Origin: Orlajensenia leifsoniae
Lineage (GTDB): Bacteria > Actinomycetota > Actinomycetes > Actinomycetales > Microbacteriaceae
Assembly: GCF_004570845.1 (NCBI RefSeq)
Contig: NZ_SPQZ01000006.1
Coordinates: 62,001 to 126,000, forward strand
Direction of reading: 5' to 3'
Length of the DNA stretch: 64,000 bases
Every line of letters starts with the position of its first letter. The stretch's first letter is position 1. Below are positions 32,453 to 41,500 of the stretch, one piece after another. Under the pieces are notes generated by a model. The model had not been told where the DNA came from and searched no databases. It saw only the letters and a program-made list of their open reading frames with translations. A program made the position numbers and the translations under genes.

Positions 32453-32586
32453 GGGCTGAGGGCTCCCGGCACTCCTCCCCAGCTCGCTGTCGAGCTGTCT
32501 GATTCCACAGAAAATTCTTTCGAAAAACCTGATCAAAGGGTGAAAAACGCGCCGGCAGTGTCGGTGGGTGCTGCGAGTATCAAGGT

Positions 32587-34077
32587 ATGGAAACCCCGAC
32601 ACCGTTGGCTTCGTTGCAGCAGGATGTTGCAGCGCTGGCCGCCGCGTGGGCGGGTGCTCTGCCGGCGTTCGGGGTGGTTCCGTCCGATGCGCAGGGCTCT
32701 TTCGAGCTGATGAGCGGTTCCGGTCTGGTGTCGGTGACGGATGCGATCGCCCAGCTCCGTCGCACCACTGATGCTCTTCTGGCGCGGGCAGCGGGAGAGG
32801 TCGGCCGACGCTCCGGGCCCGAGTTCGGCTCCGAGGGGTTGGCGAAGAAGAACGGGTTCTCCACCCCGACCAAGCTCGTCGCCTCGTCGACCGGAGGCAG
32901 CACGGGCGAGGCCGCCCGGTTACTCGCGGTGGGTGCTGCGACGGCATCCCGTCAGGACTTCAGCGGCCAGGCTCGCCCGGCACGGCATCCCCACGTCGCC
33001 GCCGCACTGGACGCCGGCCTCATCAGCGTCGACGCGGCCGGTGCGATCACCGGGATGCTCGACCGGGTGGAACCCCGAGCGGATGCCGCCGTGGCTGAGG
33101 GCATCGAGAAGATCCTCGCCGAGCGTGCAGCCGACCTCCCGTTGAGCCTGCTCTTGCGGGTCATCAAGCAGGCCGAGGCGCGGCTCGATCCCGACGGTGC
33201 CGAACCGCGTGACGAGGAGCGCTGGTTGGGGCGGTCATTGACCATCCGGGAGAACCGCCACGGCATGACCGAGCTCACCGCTCGCCTCGACCCGGAATCG
33301 GCGTCACTCGTGAAGACAGCCATCGAAGCACTCGTCTCCGACGGGCTGCGCGCGAAGGATGCCGGTCCTGGTGCTGGTGCTGGTGCTCGTGCTGGTGCTG
33401 GTGCTGGTGCTGGTGCTGGTGCTGGAGTGTCAGGCGGTGGGGCGGATGTCGCGGCGGGTGCCCGTGCTGACGGTGAACCGGTCATCACCGATGACCGCAG
33501 CATCCCGCAACGCCAGGCTGACGCCTTGGTCGAGATCATGCGTCACGTGCTCGGCTGCACCCACACCCTCCCACCGCTCGCCTCAGTCACCACGATCACG
33601 CGCATCGACCTCGACGCCCTCCGCACCGGGCTCGGGTCGGGCAGCATCGACGGCATCGACCAACCCGTCTCAGCCGGAACCATCCGCCGCATGGCCGCAT
33701 CCGCCGACCTCATCCCGATGGTCCTCGGCACCGACAGCGTGCCCCTCGACGTCGGCCGCACAGCACGCCTGTTCACCAAAACGCAACGCCTCGCCCTGCA
33801 CGAACGGGACGGCGGATGTGCCAGCTGCGGGCAGAACATCAACTACACGCACGCCCACCACATCCGTTGGTGGAAACGACATCACGGCCGAACCGACATC
33901 ACCAACGGGGTACTGCTCTGCAGCTTCTGCCACCACATGATCCACCGAGACGGCTGGAACATCCACGCCACCCCGACCGAGGTGTGGTTCATCCCACCAC
34001 CCCACATCGACCCCGACCAAGCGCCCCGACTCGGCGGCAAGGCCCGGTTCGACCTGCCCCGGATCGCGGCGGCATGA
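32587..34077 (+). CDS. DUF222 HNH endonuclease
   Basis: 496 residues: N-terminal DUF222 helical domain (about residues 10-280), a Gly-Ala spacer (260-285) encoded by a hexamer repeat, and a C-terminal HNH domain with CASCGQ, HAHHIRWWKRHHG, NGVLLCSFCHHMIH. The two CxxC pairs hold structural zinc and the H-H-N-H set is complete, so nuclease activity is plausible. DUF222-HNH genes are multicopy in many actinobacteria and are thought to be mobile, related to 13E12 repeat proteins. I see no flanking repeats that would mark a transposition unit. Confidence 0.9.
   Translation: METPTPLASLQQDVAALAAAWAGALPAFGVVPSDAQGSFELMSGSGLVSVTDAIAQLRRTTDALLARAAGEVGRRSGPEFGSEGLAKKNGFSTPTKLVASSTGGSTGEAARLLAVGAATASRQDFSGQARPARHPHVAAALDAGLISVDAAGAITGMLDRVEPRADAAVAEGIEKILAERAADLPLSLLLRVIKQAEARLDPDGAEPRDEERWLGRSLTIRENRHGMTELTARLDPESASLVKTAIEALVSDGLRAKDAGPGAGAGARAGAGAGAGAGAGVSGGGADVAAGARADGEPVITDDRSIPQRQADALVEIMRHVLGCTHTLPPLASVTTITRIDLDALRTGLGSGSIDGIDQPVSAGTIRRMAASADLIPMVLGTDSVPLDVGRTARLFTKTQRLALHERDGGCASCGQNINYTHAHHIRWWKRHHGRTDITNGVLLCSFCHHMIHRDGWNIHATPTEVWFIPPPHIDPDQAPRLGGKARFDLPRIAAA
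33364..33426 (+). repeat. GGTGCT hexanucleotide microsatellite
   Basis: About ten hexamer units of GGTGCT with one CGTGCT and one GGTCCT variant, encoding Gly-Ala pairs in the HNH endonuclease. Being a multiple of 3, changes in unit number keep the frame and vary the linker length. Confidence 0.9.
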
Positions 34078-34209
34078 AGGGCGGGCGAGGTCAGGACTCC
34101 GTGCTCGCCGAGGGCAGCCGAGAGCGACACCCCGAAGCGGCTCGTCGTTACCGCGGCGGCGCTGAGGGGGTCTGCCTACGCGGCGGGTGAGCCGAGGCGG
34201 CGGGCGGAT

Positions 34210-34470
34210 CTACGCGGCGACTGCCTCGAGCTTGGAGCGCAGGGCGGCATCCGTCGGCTCGACGAAGTGCTCGCCGTCGGGGAAGACGACCACGGGAATC
34301 TGGGTGCGACCGCTGATGGCCTTGGCGCGGTCGGCGCCGTCTTCGACGGTCTCGAGGTCTACGTAGTCGTACTGCACGCCCAGGCCGTCGAGGAGGCGCT
34401 TGGAGCGGCGGCAGTCGCTGCACCACTCGGCGCCGAACATGGTGATGCGGTCGAAAGTCTCAGAATTCAT
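34210..34470 (-). CDS. Glutaredoxin/mycoredoxin-like protein
   Basis: 86-residue thioredoxin-fold protein. Active site WCSDCRRSKRLL (Cys17-x-x-Cys20), cis-proline TQIPVVVF, and a Gly-Glu-His segment before the last helix. Actinobacteria use mycothiol, and small proteins of this type (mycoredoxins) reduce mycothiol-mixed disulfides; here the dipeptide between cysteines is Ser-Asp, not Gly-Tyr or Pro-Tyr, so the partner may differ. It starts 9 bp after the TetR gene on the same strand and may share its transcript. Confidence 0.8.
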   Translation of the reverse strand: MNSETFDRITMFGAEWCSDCRRSKRLLDGLGVQYDYVDLETVEDGADRAKAISGRTQIPVVVFPDGEHFVEPTDAALRSKLEAVAA

Positions 34471-34479
34471 TGATCAAGC

Positions 34480-35148
34480 CTAAGCTCGCGCCGCTGAACA
34501 TCCGGTGGTCGCGGATGCGCCGGCAGGCGCCGTGAGCGCCCCCGACGGCAGCCCCAGCGCGTGCTCGAGGGCGTCGGTGACGAGCCGTCCGCGGGCAGCC
34601 GGGTCGCGGTACGACACCAGCCCCTGCGCGCTCAGGCCGTCGACCATGCCGAGCAGGTGCCAGGCGACGGTCTGGGGGTCGGATGCCGTGAACTCGCCTG
34701 TGGAGCATCCGTCGTCGACGATGCCGAGCACGAGGTGCTGCCAGGCATCCATCTGGGCGCGCACGGCCGTGGCCAGCGGTGCGCTGCGCCGACCCAGACT
34801 CCAGCCGTCGAGCCAGACGGTGGTCACGTCGTCGCGTGCGGTCTCGATCAGCGTGTGGATGAGGGCGGCGAGTCGATCCGTGGGGGAGGTGTACGGCTCG
34901 ACGATGCCGGCGACCTCCGCCATCTCAGCGGCGACGACGGCGGTGAAGGTATCGGCGACCAGTACTTCCATGTTCGGCTGGTAGTGAGCAACCAGGGCCG
35001 GCGTCACTCCGACGCGAGCGGCGACGCTGCGCAGGGTCACCGCCCAGAGTCCGCCCTCGAGCGCGACGTCACGGGCACCCGTGCGGATCTCGGCCGCGCG
35101 CTCCTCCGCGCTCTTGCGCGCCGCTCGGGGTCGAACCGCTCTTGACAT
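34480..35148 (-). CDS. TetR-family regulator
   Basis: 222 residues. N-terminal helix-turn-helix VTLRSVAARVGVTPALVAHYQPNMEVLVADTF resembles BetI-type TetR proteins; the C-terminal ligand domain is all-helical. ATG 35148 is chosen: GGAGG lies 5-6 nt before it, against 2 nt for ATG 35151. It is divergent from the agmatine deiminase/amidase operon, and a perfect 20-bp palindrome lies 34 bp upstream. In Pseudomonas aeruginosa a TetR protein, AguR, represses the agmatine operon aguBA, so the same logic is inferred here. Confidence 0.85.
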   Translation of the reverse strand: MSRAVRPRAARKSAEERAAEIRTGARDVALEGGLWAVTLRSVAARVGVTPALVAHYQPNMEVLVADTFTAVVAAEMAEVAGIVEPYTSPTDRLAALIHTLIETARDDVTTVWLDGWSLGRRSAPLATAVRAQMDAWQHLVLGIVDDGCSTGEFTASDPQTVAWHLLGMVDGLSAQGLVSYRDPAARGRLVTDALEHALGLPSGALTAPAGASATTGCSAARA

Positions 35149-35181
35149 CATCACCTCCCGCTGGGTAGCGTCGTCCCATCT

Positions 35182-35201
35182 TATTGATCGCGCGATCAAT
35201 A
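35182..35201. promoter_or_regulatory. Perfect 20-bp palindrome, predicted TetR operator
   Basis: TATTGATCGCGCGATCAATA, a perfect inverted repeat in the divergent spacer between tetR and aguA. Its A/T-rich ends and position are what is expected for a TetR-dimer operator controlling both genes. Confidence 0.8.
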
Positions 35202-35205
35202 GCAA

Positions 35206-35282
35206 ACGATCACCACACGATCACCACACGATCACCACACGATCACCACACGATCACCACACGATCACCACACGATCACGAC
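35206..35282. repeat. Seven 11-bp direct repeats (ACGATCACCAC)
   Basis: Units start at 35206, 35217, 35228, 35239, 35250, 35261 and 35272; the first six are identical and the seventh has one change. Each contains CGATCA, the half-site of the adjacent palindrome, once per DNA helical turn. The array lies between the operator and the aguA ribosome site. Confidence 0.95.
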
Positions 35283-35317
35283 AACGATCACGAGCACGTG
35301 GCACTGGAGCTGAACGC

Positions 35318-36373
35318 ATGACCTGGTTGATGCCCCCCGAGACAGCTCCGCACGACCGCCTCTGGATGGCCTTCCCCGTGGCCGGCCTCACCATCGGCGA
35401 GTCCGAGAAGGAGCGCGAGGCCGCCCGCGCCGCCTGGGCATCGGTCGCCCACGCCGTGCTCGACTTCGAGCCCGTGACGATGGTCGTCGACCCGTCCGCC
35501 GTCGAGGATGCGCGTCGCCACCTGAAGCCCGAGGTCGAGATCGTCGTCGCCCCGCTCGACGACTTCTGGATGCGCGACTTCGGCCCCACCTTCGTGTTCG
35601 ACGAGCAGGGGATGCCCGGCGCCGTCGACTGGATCTTCAACGGATGGGGCGCCCCCGCCTGGGCGACCTGGGGGAAGGACCGCGAGATCGCCCGCTTCAT
35701 CGCGGCTGAGACATCCGTGCCCGTCATCTCCTCGATGCTGGTGAACGAGGGTGGCGCCATCCACGTCGACGGTGAGGGCACCGTCATCATCACCGAGACC
35801 GTGCAGCTCGATCCGGGCCGCAACCCCTACGCCGACAGGGTGCGTGTCGAGGAGGAGCTGGCCCGCACCATCGGAGCGACCAAGGTGATCTGGCTGCCGC
35901 GCGGCCTCACCCGCGACTACGAGGACTTCGGCACCCGCGGCCACGTCGACATGATCGCCACCATCCCGTCGCCCGGCACGATCCTGCTGCACCAGCAGCC
36001 GAACCCCGCGCACCCCGACCACGAGGTGATGCGCGACCTGCGCGCCTTCCTCGAGACGACGACGGATGCCGCCGGCCGGTCGTGGACCATCATCGACCTG
36101 CCGGCACCCGCCCAGCTGGAGGACGAGGAGGGCTTCGTCGACTACAACTACGTGAACCACGTGGTGGTCAACGGCGGCGTGATCGCCTGCGGCTTCGGTG
36201 ACGACGAGGCCGATGCGCGCGCCCGTTCACTCCTCGAGGGCGCCTACCCGGGCCGCCGCGTCGTCACCGTCGACGCGCGCGAGATCTTCGCGCGCGGAGG
36301 CGGCATCCACTGCATCACCCAGCAGCAGCCCGTCGGAGTCGCACGAGCAGTCGCCCGAGGAGTCGCGCGATGA
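35318..36373 (+). CDS. aguA: Agmatine deiminase
   Basis: Hydrolyses agmatine to N-carbamoylputrescine and ammonia; cytoplasmic, 351 residues, guanidino-group modifying enzyme fold. Signatures: MPPETAPHDRLWMAFP at the N-terminus, DDFWMRDFGPTFV (Asp/Arg contacts), NEGGAIHVDGEG, GTRGHVDMIA with the catalytic His, and the catalytic Cys332 in GGGIHCITQQQP. ATG 35318 has GGAG 9 nt upstream. The final residues are a repetitive VARAVARGVAR tail not usual in the family. The stop overlaps the amidase start by 4 bp (ATGA at 36370). Confidence 0.92.
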   Translation: MTWLMPPETAPHDRLWMAFPVAGLTIGESEKEREAARAAWASVAHAVLDFEPVTMVVDPSAVEDARRHLKPEVEIVVAPLDDFWMRDFGPTFVFDEQGMPGAVDWIFNGWGAPAWATWGKDREIARFIAAETSVPVISSMLVNEGGAIHVDGEGTVIITETVQLDPGRNPYADRVRVEEELARTIGATKVIWLPRGLTRDYEDFGTRGHVDMIATIPSPGTILLHQQPNPAHPDHEVMRDLRAFLETTTDAAGRSWTIIDLPAPAQLEDEEGFVDYNYVNHVVVNGGVIACGFGDDEADARARSLLEGAYPGRRVVTVDAREIFARGGGIHCITQQQPVGVARAVARGVAR

Positions 36374-38487
36374 CCTCGGGCGATGCGCGGGTGCCGTTCG
36401 ACGTCGTCGAGGCGTCGATCGCCCAGCTCGGTGCCGCTCTGTCCTCCGGTGCCGTGACGAGTGTCGACCTCGTGGCCGCCTACCTCGAGCGCATCGCCGC
36501 CTACGACAGGCAGGGCATCAGGCTGAACGCCGTTCCGGTGCTGAACCCCGAGGCCTTCGCCGACGCCCGCGCCTCGGACGAGCGGCGCGCCCGCGGCGAG
36601 ACGCGCGGCTCGCTCGACGGCATCCCGTACACGGCGAAGGACAGCTACAAGGCCCGCGGTCTCACCGTGGCGGCCGGATCCCCGGCGTTCGAGAACCTCG
36701 TGGCGACGGATGACGCCTTCACCATCGCACGGCTGCGGGCAGCGGGCGCCGTGCTGCTCGGCCTGACCAACATGCCGCCGATGGCCAACGGCGGCATGCA
36801 GCGCGGCGTCTACGGCCGGGCCGAGAGCCCGTACAACCCCGACTTCCTGACGGCAGCATTCGCCTCGGGCTCCTCGAACGGATCGGGCACGGCCACGGCC
36901 GCGAGCTTCGGAGCCTTCGGGCTCGGCGAGGAGACCTGGTCGAGCGGACGCGCGCCTGCCTCCAACAACGCGCTCGTGGCCTACACGCCCTCGCGCGGCG
37001 TCATCTCGGTGCGCGGCAACTGGCCGCTCGTTCCCACGATGGACGTCGTCGTTCCCCACACCCGCACCGTGGCCGACCTGCTCGCCGTGCTCGACGTGAT
37101 CGTGGCCGACGATGCCGAGACGCGCGGCGACTTCTGGCGTGCGCAGCCGTGGGTCGCCATTCCGGCGTCGTCGGAGGTGAGGCCGGATACGTACGTCGGT
37201 CTGATCGCGGCAACGGATGCCGCTCCGAATGCCGCGCTCGCAGGCACGCGCCTCGGCATCCCCCGCATGTACATCAACGCCGACCCCGAGGCCGGTACCG
37301 CCGAAGCCGGGGGGATCGGGGGACCGACGGGTCAGCGTATCGAGACCCGCGCATCCGTCATCACACTCTGGGAGGCCGCCCGTCGCGACCTCGAGGCCGC
37401 CGGCGCCGAGGTCGTCGAGGTGGACTTCCCGGTGGTGTCGAACTACGAGGGCGACCGGCCGGGAGCTCCCACCATCGCGACGCGCGGACTGGTGAGTGCC
37501 GAGTACCTGAAGCGCGAGATCGTCGACCTGTCGGTCTGGGCATGGGACGACTTCCTGGCGGCCAACGGCGACCCGGTGATCGGCGCTGTCGCCGACGTGG
37601 ACGGCGCGCTCATCTTCCCGCAGCCGCCCGGAGCCGTGGCCGACCGCTACGCGGGCTTCGACGACGACATCGCCGAGTACCCCGAGTTCGCGCGGGAGCA
37701 TCCGTCGGGGGCGCTCGCCGACATCCCGCTGCTCGAGAGCGGCCTGCGCGGTCTCGAGGAGACCAGACGCATCGACCTCGAGGAGTGGATGGCGGACCTC
37801 GGCCTCGACGCCGTGGTGTTCCCGGCCGTCGCCGACGTCGGGCCGGCCGACATGGACGTGAACGAGGAATCGGCCGACCGAGGCTGGCGCAACGGCACGT
37901 GGGTGGCCAACGGCAACCTGGTTCCGCGCCACCTCGGCATCCCGACGGTGACGGTGCCGATGGGCATTATGACCGACATCGGCATGCCCGTCGGCCTGAC
38001 GTTCGCCGGAGCCGCGTACTCCGACACGGCGTTGCTGCGGCTTGCGGCCGCGTTCGAGGCGACGGGCGCGCCCGGCTCGCGGCGGGTGGCTCCCGGGCGG
38101 ACGCCCGCACTTCCCGGTCGCGCGATCGATGCTGTGACGGATGCCGCTGCCGCGCCTGCGCCCGCTGTCGTGCCGGCCGGCGCCCCGAGCCTCGTGCTGG
38201 AGGCCGAGGCGCTGCCGCCCGAGGGCGGACGCGTCGAGATCGTCGTGCGCGGGTCGTTCGCGGCGCCGGCCGGCTTCGCGGCGCTCACGATCTCGGTGGA
38301 CGGTGCGCCGGTGGCCGTCGATGTCGACGGCACCGCCTTCAGCGCCCGTGTCTCGGTCGACGAGGAGTCGCACCGGGTGAGGCACAGTGTGTGGCGCGAG
38401 CCCTACGGATCGATGGTCATCGCCGTGCTGCGTGATGCGGCGGGGGCCGCTGTGGGGGCGATGGTGAGCGTGCCGCCCGTCGAGTAG
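36370..38487 (+). CDS. Amidase-signature family hydrolase with extra C-terminal domain
   Basis: 705 residues. The amidase-signature core has the full Ser-cisSer-Lys triad: Lys90 in PYTAKDSYK, Ser172 in GSSNGSGTA and Ser192 in EETWSSGRAP. The core ends near residue 560; after an Ala/Pro linker, residues about 590-705 form a beta-rich segment (VEIVVRGSFAAPAGFAALTISVDGAPVAVDVDG) that may be an Ig-like or sandwich domain. Translation is coupled to aguA. In the agmatine pathway N-carbamoylputrescine is normally cleaved by AguB, a nitrilase-family enzyme; none is here, so this amidase may take that role. That is inference. Confidence 0.82.
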   Translation: MTSGDARVPFDVVEASIAQLGAALSSGAVTSVDLVAAYLERIAAYDRQGIRLNAVPVLNPEAFADARASDERRARGETRGSLDGIPYTAKDSYKARGLTVAAGSPAFENLVATDDAFTIARLRAAGAVLLGLTNMPPMANGGMQRGVYGRAESPYNPDFLTAAFASGSSNGSGTATAASFGAFGLGEETWSSGRAPASNNALVAYTPSRGVISVRGNWPLVPTMDVVVPHTRTVADLLAVLDVIVADDAETRGDFWRAQPWVAIPASSEVRPDTYVGLIAATDAAPNAALAGTRLGIPRMYINADPEAGTAEAGGIGGPTGQRIETRASVITLWEAARRDLEAAGAEVVEVDFPVVSNYEGDRPGAPTIATRGLVSAEYLKREIVDLSVWAWDDFLAANGDPVIGAVADVDGALIFPQPPGAVADRYAGFDDDIAEYPEFAREHPSGALADIPLLESGLRGLEETRRIDLEEWMADLGLDAVVFPAVADVGPADMDVNEESADRGWRNGTWVANGNLVPRHLGIPTVTVPMGIMTDIGMPVGLTFAGAAYSDTALLRLAAAFEATGAPGSRRVAPGRTPALPGRAIDAVTDAAAAPAPAVVPAGAPSLVLEAEALPPEGGRVEIVVRGSFAAPAGFAALTISVDGAPVAVDVDGTAFSARVSVDEESHRVRHSVWREPYGSMVIAVLRDAAGAAVGAMVSVPPVE

Positions 38488-38508
38488 CGGGACCAGACTT
38501 CCCGGCGG

Positions 38509-41500
38509 CTATCCCTCCACCAGCCTGATGAACGCGCTCAACTCGGTGACTCCCTGCGGCGTCAGCGGCAGGTACTCGGTGAGCTCGGGCGAGTAGACGA
38601 GGTAGGCCGCCCACTGCGCTCGCGAGATCGCCACGTTGAGGCGGTTCTTCATGATGAGGAACTCCATGCCGCGAGGAACGTCGGCGGCCGAGGATGCGGC
38701 GAGCGACACGACAGCGATCACGGCCTCCTGGCCCTGGAACTTGTCGACGGTGCCGACCCGCACCCGGGGCAGCTCGGCCGCATCGAGCACGTCCCGCACC
38801 AGTGCGAGTTGCGCGTTGTACGGCGTCACCACGATGAAGTCGCCCTGGTCGAGAGGCCGCGCCTCGGCGTCACGGCTCGGTCGCCACGGCGTTCCGAGGA
38901 GCGATCGCACCACCTGCACGACGACGGCTGCCTCCTCAGGCGACTCCGTCGCGTTGCCCGAGTGCACGACCGGCACCGTGTGGAGACCGGGTTCGGTCTC
39001 GAGGAGCAGGCGGTCGGCGGCATCGGGGTGCGAGCGCAGTTCGCCCTCGTAGGAGAGCGTCGACACGGGCTCCGCGACCGCCGGATGCATCCGTCTGCTC
39101 TCGGCGAGGAAGTAGCCGAACTCCTTCGGGAGCACGTCGTGACCTGCGGCCACCCAGCCGAGGGCGGAGCTGTCGATGGGTTCGGGGTGGGTGCCCTGGC
39201 TCACCTGCGGCAGTTGCTGAGGATCGCCGAGGAGGAGCAGGTTGCGGGCGCTGACGCTCGTGGCGACGGTCGACGCCAGCGAGAATTGACCGGCCTCGTC
39301 GACCACGAGCAGATCGAGGGCACGTCGCGGGAAGCGTGCGGGGTTGGCGAAGTCCCACGCCGTGCCGCCGACGACGAAGCCCGTCTGGGCGTTCGCCTGC
39401 GCGAACAGCAGGGCGGCGTTCTTGTCGGCGAACAGGGTGTAGTCGTGGGCCGTCTCATCCCCCGCCTTGGGCGCCTTGCCCACCAGGGCGGGGTCGAGTC
39501 CGGCACCGGCGAGCCGATCGAGCAGGTTCTCGACGACGGAGTGCGACTGGGCGACGACGCCGACCTTCCAGTGGTGGTCGTTCACCAGCCGGGCGATGAC
39601 GTGCGAGGCGAGGTACGTCTTGCCGGTGCCGGGTGGGCCCTGCACGGCCAGATAGGAGGAGTCGAGATCGACCAGGCTGGCGACGACGGCGTCTTCATAG
39701 GCGCCGGTGGTCACGGGGACGAGCTCGCCACGTCTCGATCTCGGCGGCATGCGCCGGAGGATGTCGATCAGGGGATCCCGTGGCCAGGTCGGATGCTCCC
39801 GCACGAGGGCAGCGCCCCACTCGCTGATCGCGTTCTCCAGCGCGGTCGTGCGCAGCGGCCACCCGGGCACCACAGCCATGGGGGGCTGACGATGCCGTGC
39901 GGCGCCGACGGGCAGTGCCTCCTCGACCACCACCCCGTCGTCGAGCACCTCGAGAACCGTGACGTCGCGCCGGATGCGCTGCCCGGGGTCGGCATCGTCG
40001 TCGATCACCGCACCGTCGGGCTCGTACAGGGCGAAGAGCCCGGCGCCGGCCGAGATCCTGGTGCCGGGACCGAAGCGCCCGTGCAGCCGCAGCGTGCGCC
40101 GCTCCTTCTTGCTCTTTCCCTCGGGAAGATGCCAGTCGACCTCGACGCGCGACGTCGCAGCATCGACGACGAGGACGTCGCGGGTGTCCTCCCACTCGCG
40201 CACCGGCTGGTCGAGGCGGAAGAAGTGCGCCCACCAGAAGCTCTTGCGCTCGCGCGGGTAGTAGTCGATGGCGGCGGATGCGAGGGCCAGGGCGGTCTGG
40301 TCGGGCGTGCGGTGATCGATGGACGCGTCACCGGCTCCTGCCAGGTGCGACAGCGCGATGGCGAGCTCGGACTGCACGTACTGCTCGCCCTCGCGAGGCG
40401 CACGGGGAGCCGGCCGGACCCCCACCTCGGCGGCACGCTCGAGCAGCCACTCGCTCAGGCGCAGGGTGGACAGCACGTCGTAACGGTTGTAGCGGGCGAT
40501 GTCGTCGAGGATGGCCTGCGACTCGGCGACCTCTCCGGCCGCGGCGAGATCCATCGACCTCTGGTACTCCACGATCGAGTCGGCGGCGTTCGTCACGCCC
40601 TCGCGCTCCTCATCGCCCATGTAGAGCGGCTCGAGCTTCTTGATCGAGTAGGAGCGACTGCCGACGAGCATGCCGCGGCGCACGATGGGGTAGAGGTCGA
40701 TGAGCACGCCGTCGCTGAGCAGCTGGTCGACGCGGGCCTCGCAGGTGCCGTGGCGGGCGGCGATGGAGAGCAGGTGGGTGCGCTCGTAGCTGGCGTAATG
40801 GTAGATGTGCAGGCCGGGGTGGGCGGCCCGACGCTCGTCGACGAAGTCGAGGAAGCGTTCGAGGGCGACCTTCTCCTCGGCGAAGCTGTGCGCCCAGAAC
40901 GTCGTGAACTCATCCCTCCGGTCGAGCACGCCGAACAGATAGTCGATGCCCCAGCTGATGCCGGCGCCCTCGGTGTAGAGCGGATCGCCCTCGAAGTCGA
41001 AGAACAGGTCGCCGGGATCCGGTTCGGGGACGGCTGCCAGCGCCTGCGCGTCACGCACGGCGACGGGCGGCGCGAGATGCACCTGCTCGGGATCGGCGCC
41101 TGCCGCGATCGCGTCGTCGCGTGCGGCATCCGTCGCCCGATCGGCCTCGACCTGCAGGGCCGCCTGCACGCTGAACGACTCCAGCGTGCTGCGTGCCATG
41201 CCCTCGACCGGCGACTCCCCGTCGGGGCGCAGGTCGATGGCCGCCAGCTCGTCGATCGTGGTGATGCCCGCGGAGCGCAGGGCGTCGCGCTGCGAGATGC
41301 GCATGCCGGCGACGAGCAGCACGTCGCGGCTCGCATCGACCTCGGCCGAGCACGTCGCGCAGCGGCCGCAGACCGTGTAGCGCGGGTCGCCCCATGCGAC
41401 CGGTGCGTCGGCAGCCACGCGTTCGTCGACGATCTGCAGCAGCCTGGCGCGACGCTTGCGGTAGACCGGCAGGATGTCGTCGACCCGGTGCACGCTCACG

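Noticed and set aside
35206-35282. CRISPR array
   Set aside because: Units are 11 bp with no spacers between them and no cas genes; these are direct tandem repeats.
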